From Flavobacteriaceae bacterium (GTDB lineage: Bacteria; Bacteroidota; Bacteroidia; Flavobacteriales; Flavobacteriaceae): DNA of 46,082 bases. The position numbers and the translations under genes were made by a program. The stretch lies in contig JAQWSN010000006.1 in NCBI GenBank assembly GCA_029243165.1, forward strand, positions 1 to 46,082, in the 5' to 3' direction. Below, piece after piece: positions 43,981-46,082 of this stretch (positions are counted from its first letter, which is position 1; the number at the start of each line of letters is the position of its first letter). The notes beneath the pieces were generated by a model. That model was not told the DNA's origin. It made no database searches and saw only the letters and a program-made list of their open reading frames with translations.

Positions 43981-45607
43981 TGAATAGTTTTTGAAGAATT
44001 AACCCAAGCGATACTGTCAATAAGGCCCCAATTACATTAAGCCATAAAAAGCTAACGACCTCCATTAAAAAAAGAAGAATTATGATAGTTTCAGAAATGA
44101 TTGCTGCCCAAAACACGGCTTTTCCTTTAACTTTTTTAATGAAAATAGCAATTAAAAAAACACCTAAAATAGTACCGTAAAATACAGATCCAATGATATT
44201 TACGAGTTGGATGAGGTTTTCAAAAAGACTCCCAATACTCGCAAATAAAATGGCAATTATTCCCCAAAGTAAGGTAAATGCCTTGGAAGCTTTTACATAG
44301 TGAGCTTCAGACTTTCCGAGATTATTTCGTTGGTACAAATCTACCGTAGTTGTGGCTGCAAGTGCATTGAGTTCAGATGCTGTTGAACTCATAGCTGCCG
44401 AAAAAATAACAGCAAGTAAGAGTCCGATGAGTCCTGAGGGCAAGTATTTTAAAATAAAACTGATAAAGACATAATCTTTGTCGTTTACTTCTTGTTGGGG
44501 TGCTGCTTTGGTAATTATTTCTTTCGCTTCTTGCCGTTGAATTTTATTCTGTTCACTGAGCTGATCGAGATTTGTATTTCCCTCTAAAAGAGCTTCTTTA
44601 ATTTTTTGTTGAACAGCAAGATTTTCGATTTCCAAAGTATTAAAAGCCTCAGCTTGCGGAGAATTTTTTACTGCAGCAATAGCTTTTGGATTAAAATGGA
44701 GTGGTGCAGGCTCAAATTGATAAAACACAAAGACCATTACTCCTACTAAAAGGATAAAAAATTGCATGGGTACTTTTAGAACTCCATTCATCATCAGTCC
44801 CATTTGGCTCTCTTTTACAGACTTTCCCGAAAGATAGCGTTGAACTTGGGATTGATCAGTGCCAAAATATGAAAGTGCTAAAAACAGACCTCCTGTTAGT
44901 CCACTCCAAAAGTTGTAACGACTTTTTAGATCAATACTGAAATCGATCACATTAAGTTTACCTGCATTTCCTGCAATAGAAAGAGCTTTAGAAAAACCAA
45001 TACCCTCTGGAAAACGATTTAAAATAAAACCGAAAGCCAAAAACATTCCCAGAAAAATAATGAACATCTGTTGTTTTTGTGTAACATTAACGGCTTTTGT
45101 TCCGCCGATCATCGTGTAGGAAATAACCAAGACACCAACGAGTAGAACCAATATTTTTAAATCCCATCCCAAGACAACACTTAAGATAATAGAAGGCGCA
45201 TAAATCGTTATTCCTGCTGCCAAACCTCTTTGTACTAAAAATAAAATTGCAGTAAGTGTTCGTACGTTTAAATCAAATCGATTTTCTAGAAACTCGTATG
45301 CTGTGTAAACTTTTAATTTGTGGTAAACGGGAATGAAAAAGAGGCAAATTAAAAGCATGGCAAAGGGAAGGCCAAAGTAAAATTGAACAAAGCCCATCCC
45401 GTCATGATAGGCCTGACCAGGAGTTGATAAAAAAGTGATGGCACTAGCTTGAGTAGCCATCACCGATAATCCGACGGTCCACCAGCGGGCTTGATTTCCT
45501 CCTTTAAGGTATTCATTGATGTTTTTATGGCTTCTGTTTTTCCAGACTCCATAAAGCACAATAAAGGCCAAGGTAGCTATCAGTATGATCCAATCGAGAA
45601 GCTGCAT
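43970..45607 (-). CDS. Sodium:solute symporter (SSS family)
   Basis: I start at the ATG at 45607 (545 residues), since it overlaps the stop of the small gene before it (TAATG); the alternative at 45646 adds 13 residues. The protein has about 13-14 membrane helices with the SSS landmarks GGNQARWWTVGLSVMATQAS, FYFGLPFAM and SAAMSSTASELNALAATTTVD. Between two helices (about residues 305-385) lies an Ala/Gln/Glu-rich polar insertion. It imports an unknown solute with sodium, perhaps a sugar or a deacetylated product, as the PIG-L neighbour suggests. Confidence 0.9.
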   Translation of the reverse strand: MQLLDWIILIATLAFIVLYGVWKNRSHKNINEYLKGGNQARWWTVGLSVMATQASAITFLSTPGQAYHDGMGFVQFYFGLPFAMLLICLFFIPVYHKLKVYTAYEFLENRFDLNVRTLTAILFLVQRGLAAGITIYAPSIILSVVLGWDLKILVLLVGVLVISYTMIGGTKAVNVTQKQQMFIIFLGMFLAFGFILNRFPEGIGFSKALSIAGNAGKLNVIDFSIDLKSRYNFWSGLTGGLFLALSYFGTDQSQVQRYLSGKSVKESQMGLMMNGVLKVPMQFFILLVGVMVFVFYQFEPAPLHFNPKAIAAVKNSPQAEAFNTLEIENLAVQQKIKEALLEGNTNLDQLSEQNKIQRQEAKEIITKAAPQQEVNDKDYVFISFILKYLPSGLIGLLLAVIFSAAMSSTASELNALAATTTVDLYQRNNLGKSEAHYVKASKAFTLLWGIIAILFASIGSLFENLIQLVNIIGSVFYGTILGVFLIAIFIKKVKGKAVFWAAIISETIIILLFLMEVVSFLWLNVIGALLTVSLGLILQKLFNES

Positions 45608-45693
45608 TAGCTGTAAATTTGCATGAATAAATAAAAGAGAATCCAATAAATTAGATTACTGCCAATCAATAAGATGTAAGTCTTTTGTTTCAT
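45607..45693 (-). CDS. 28-residue single-helix membrane peptide between PIG-L and symporter genes
   Basis: This short frame runs from ATG (45691-45693) to TAA (45607-45609). Its ATG overlaps the stop of the PIG-L gene (ATGA), and its TAA overlaps the ATG of the symporter (TAATG). Both junctions are classic coupling signals, which is hard to explain by chance. The peptide has a short basic N-terminus (MKQKTY), then one hydrophobic helix, ILLIGSNLIYWILFYLFM, ending QIYS. It could be a subunit or regulator of the symporter, or a translational coupler. No homolog is known to me. Confidence 0.62.
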   Translation of the reverse strand: MKQKTYILLIGSNLIYWILFYLFMQIYS

Positions 45694-46082
45694 TGACCGT
45701 AGGATATTAAATTAGCAAACAAACGAAACGCACCCGGGACTCCTGCTGGAAGTTCTCTGAAAAAACTGAGCCCTGTAAAAATAAACTTTCCTTCTCCAAA
45801 ATCAGCCACCAGTAAACTTCCTTTTTTTGGACTTTCACCTGGGTCATTCATGGCAAGTAGAGGAGTGTATTGTTCGTCCCAATTGTTGGCAAAATACAAA
45901 CCCCGTTCTTGAACCCATCCGTCAAAATCTGTTGCTGAAATCTTATTAGGAGTGGTAAAAATAGGATGTGTAGGATTTAAGAAAGTAACTTTTGATGACT
46001 CATCGGTTACGCGATCTCTTGACAAGCTAATAGGATAAGGAGCAAGGGTTGATGAATCAAAACCTCTACTGGTGTTGTATTG
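45690..46082 (-). CDS. PIG-L family deacetylase, C-terminal part (cut by window edge)
   Basis: The reading frame enters at the right edge of the window without a start codon in the expected place and ends at 45690. About 130 residues are visible. They match the far C-terminus of the roughly 830-residue PIG-L deacetylases of Bacteroidota: LAPYPISLSRDRVTDES, F-L-N-P-T-H-P-I-F, GWVQERGLYFANNWDE, NDPGESPKKGSLLVADFG and GLSFFRELPAGVPGAFR. The catalytic N-terminal domain (HPDD) would lie outside. The family removes acetyl groups from N-acetylated sugars. It heads the coupled chain leading to the symporter. Confidence 0.8.
   Translation of the reverse strand, partial: QYNTSRGFDSSTLAPYPISLSRDRVTDESSKVTFLNPTHPIFTTPNKISATDFDGWVQERGLYFANNWDEQYTPLLAMNDPGESPKKGSLLVADFGEGKFIFTGLSFFRELPAGVPGAFRLFANLISYGQ

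Overview
The window looks like a chromosomal segment of a marine-type Flavobacteriaceae (Bacteroidota). The grounds are the AT-rich composition, A-rich leaders without clear Shine-Dalgarno sequences, promoters of the Bacteroidota form TTG-N17..23-TAnnTTTG, a 6S RNA after zapA, lineage-typical families (DUF6048, DUF6452, DUF4290, DUF2911, START-like, CarboxypepD_reg-like, five-repeat TSP3-OmpA) and a MurA with Asp at the usual Cys position. I cannot name genus or species. No phage, IS element, CRISPR array or replication origin was seen.

Layout. 1-6.8 kb: a b561-type cytochrome with a duplicated-domain lipoprotein, a 640-base non-coding gap, a ZIP transporter, a THUMP rRNA methyltransferase, and the coupled rlmD-DUF6452-DUF6048 set. 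7-13.6 kb: rocD, a cysteine desulfurase, an M23 peptidase, then a cell-division/RNA block of ZapB-like coiled coil, zapA, 6S RNA and rny. 13.6-20.8 kb, minus strand: one run of glycosylasparaginase, GMC oxidoreductase, gluconate-dehydrogenase-3-like subunit, glpK, glpD and glpF. 21-24.2 kb: cutC, TauE/SafE, an EamA transporter and a DUF2911 protein.

24.4-33.2 kb is the most distinctive part: a photolyase/cryptochrome island. SRPBCC, SDR, class I CPD photolyase and DUF2256 form one tightly packed unit. After a TSP3-OmpA gene come CRY-DASH, an FeS-BCP (iron-sulfur 6-4-type) photolyase, a divergent photolyase-like protein lacking the usual Asn/Trp signature, and a TIGR03643 protein. Four photolyase-superfamily paralogs of four types sit within 8 kb, with translational overlaps. 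I read it as a blue-light/UV repair and photo-stress module with two small accessory proteins of unknown function.

33-46 kb is mostly housekeeping: CarboxypepD_reg-like, murA and DUF4290; DUF493; an AAA_28 ATPase, recQ and fmt; HU; AlgH; a class IV aminotransferase-like protein that lacks the PLP lysine; a START-like protein; tRNA-Met(CAT). The right end is a translationally coupled minus-strand chain: PIG-L deacetylase C-terminus (cut by the window edge), an unlisted 28-residue membrane peptide, a sodium:solute symporter, a DUF1569 gene interrupted by an in-frame TAG, and an HI0933-type flavoprotein.
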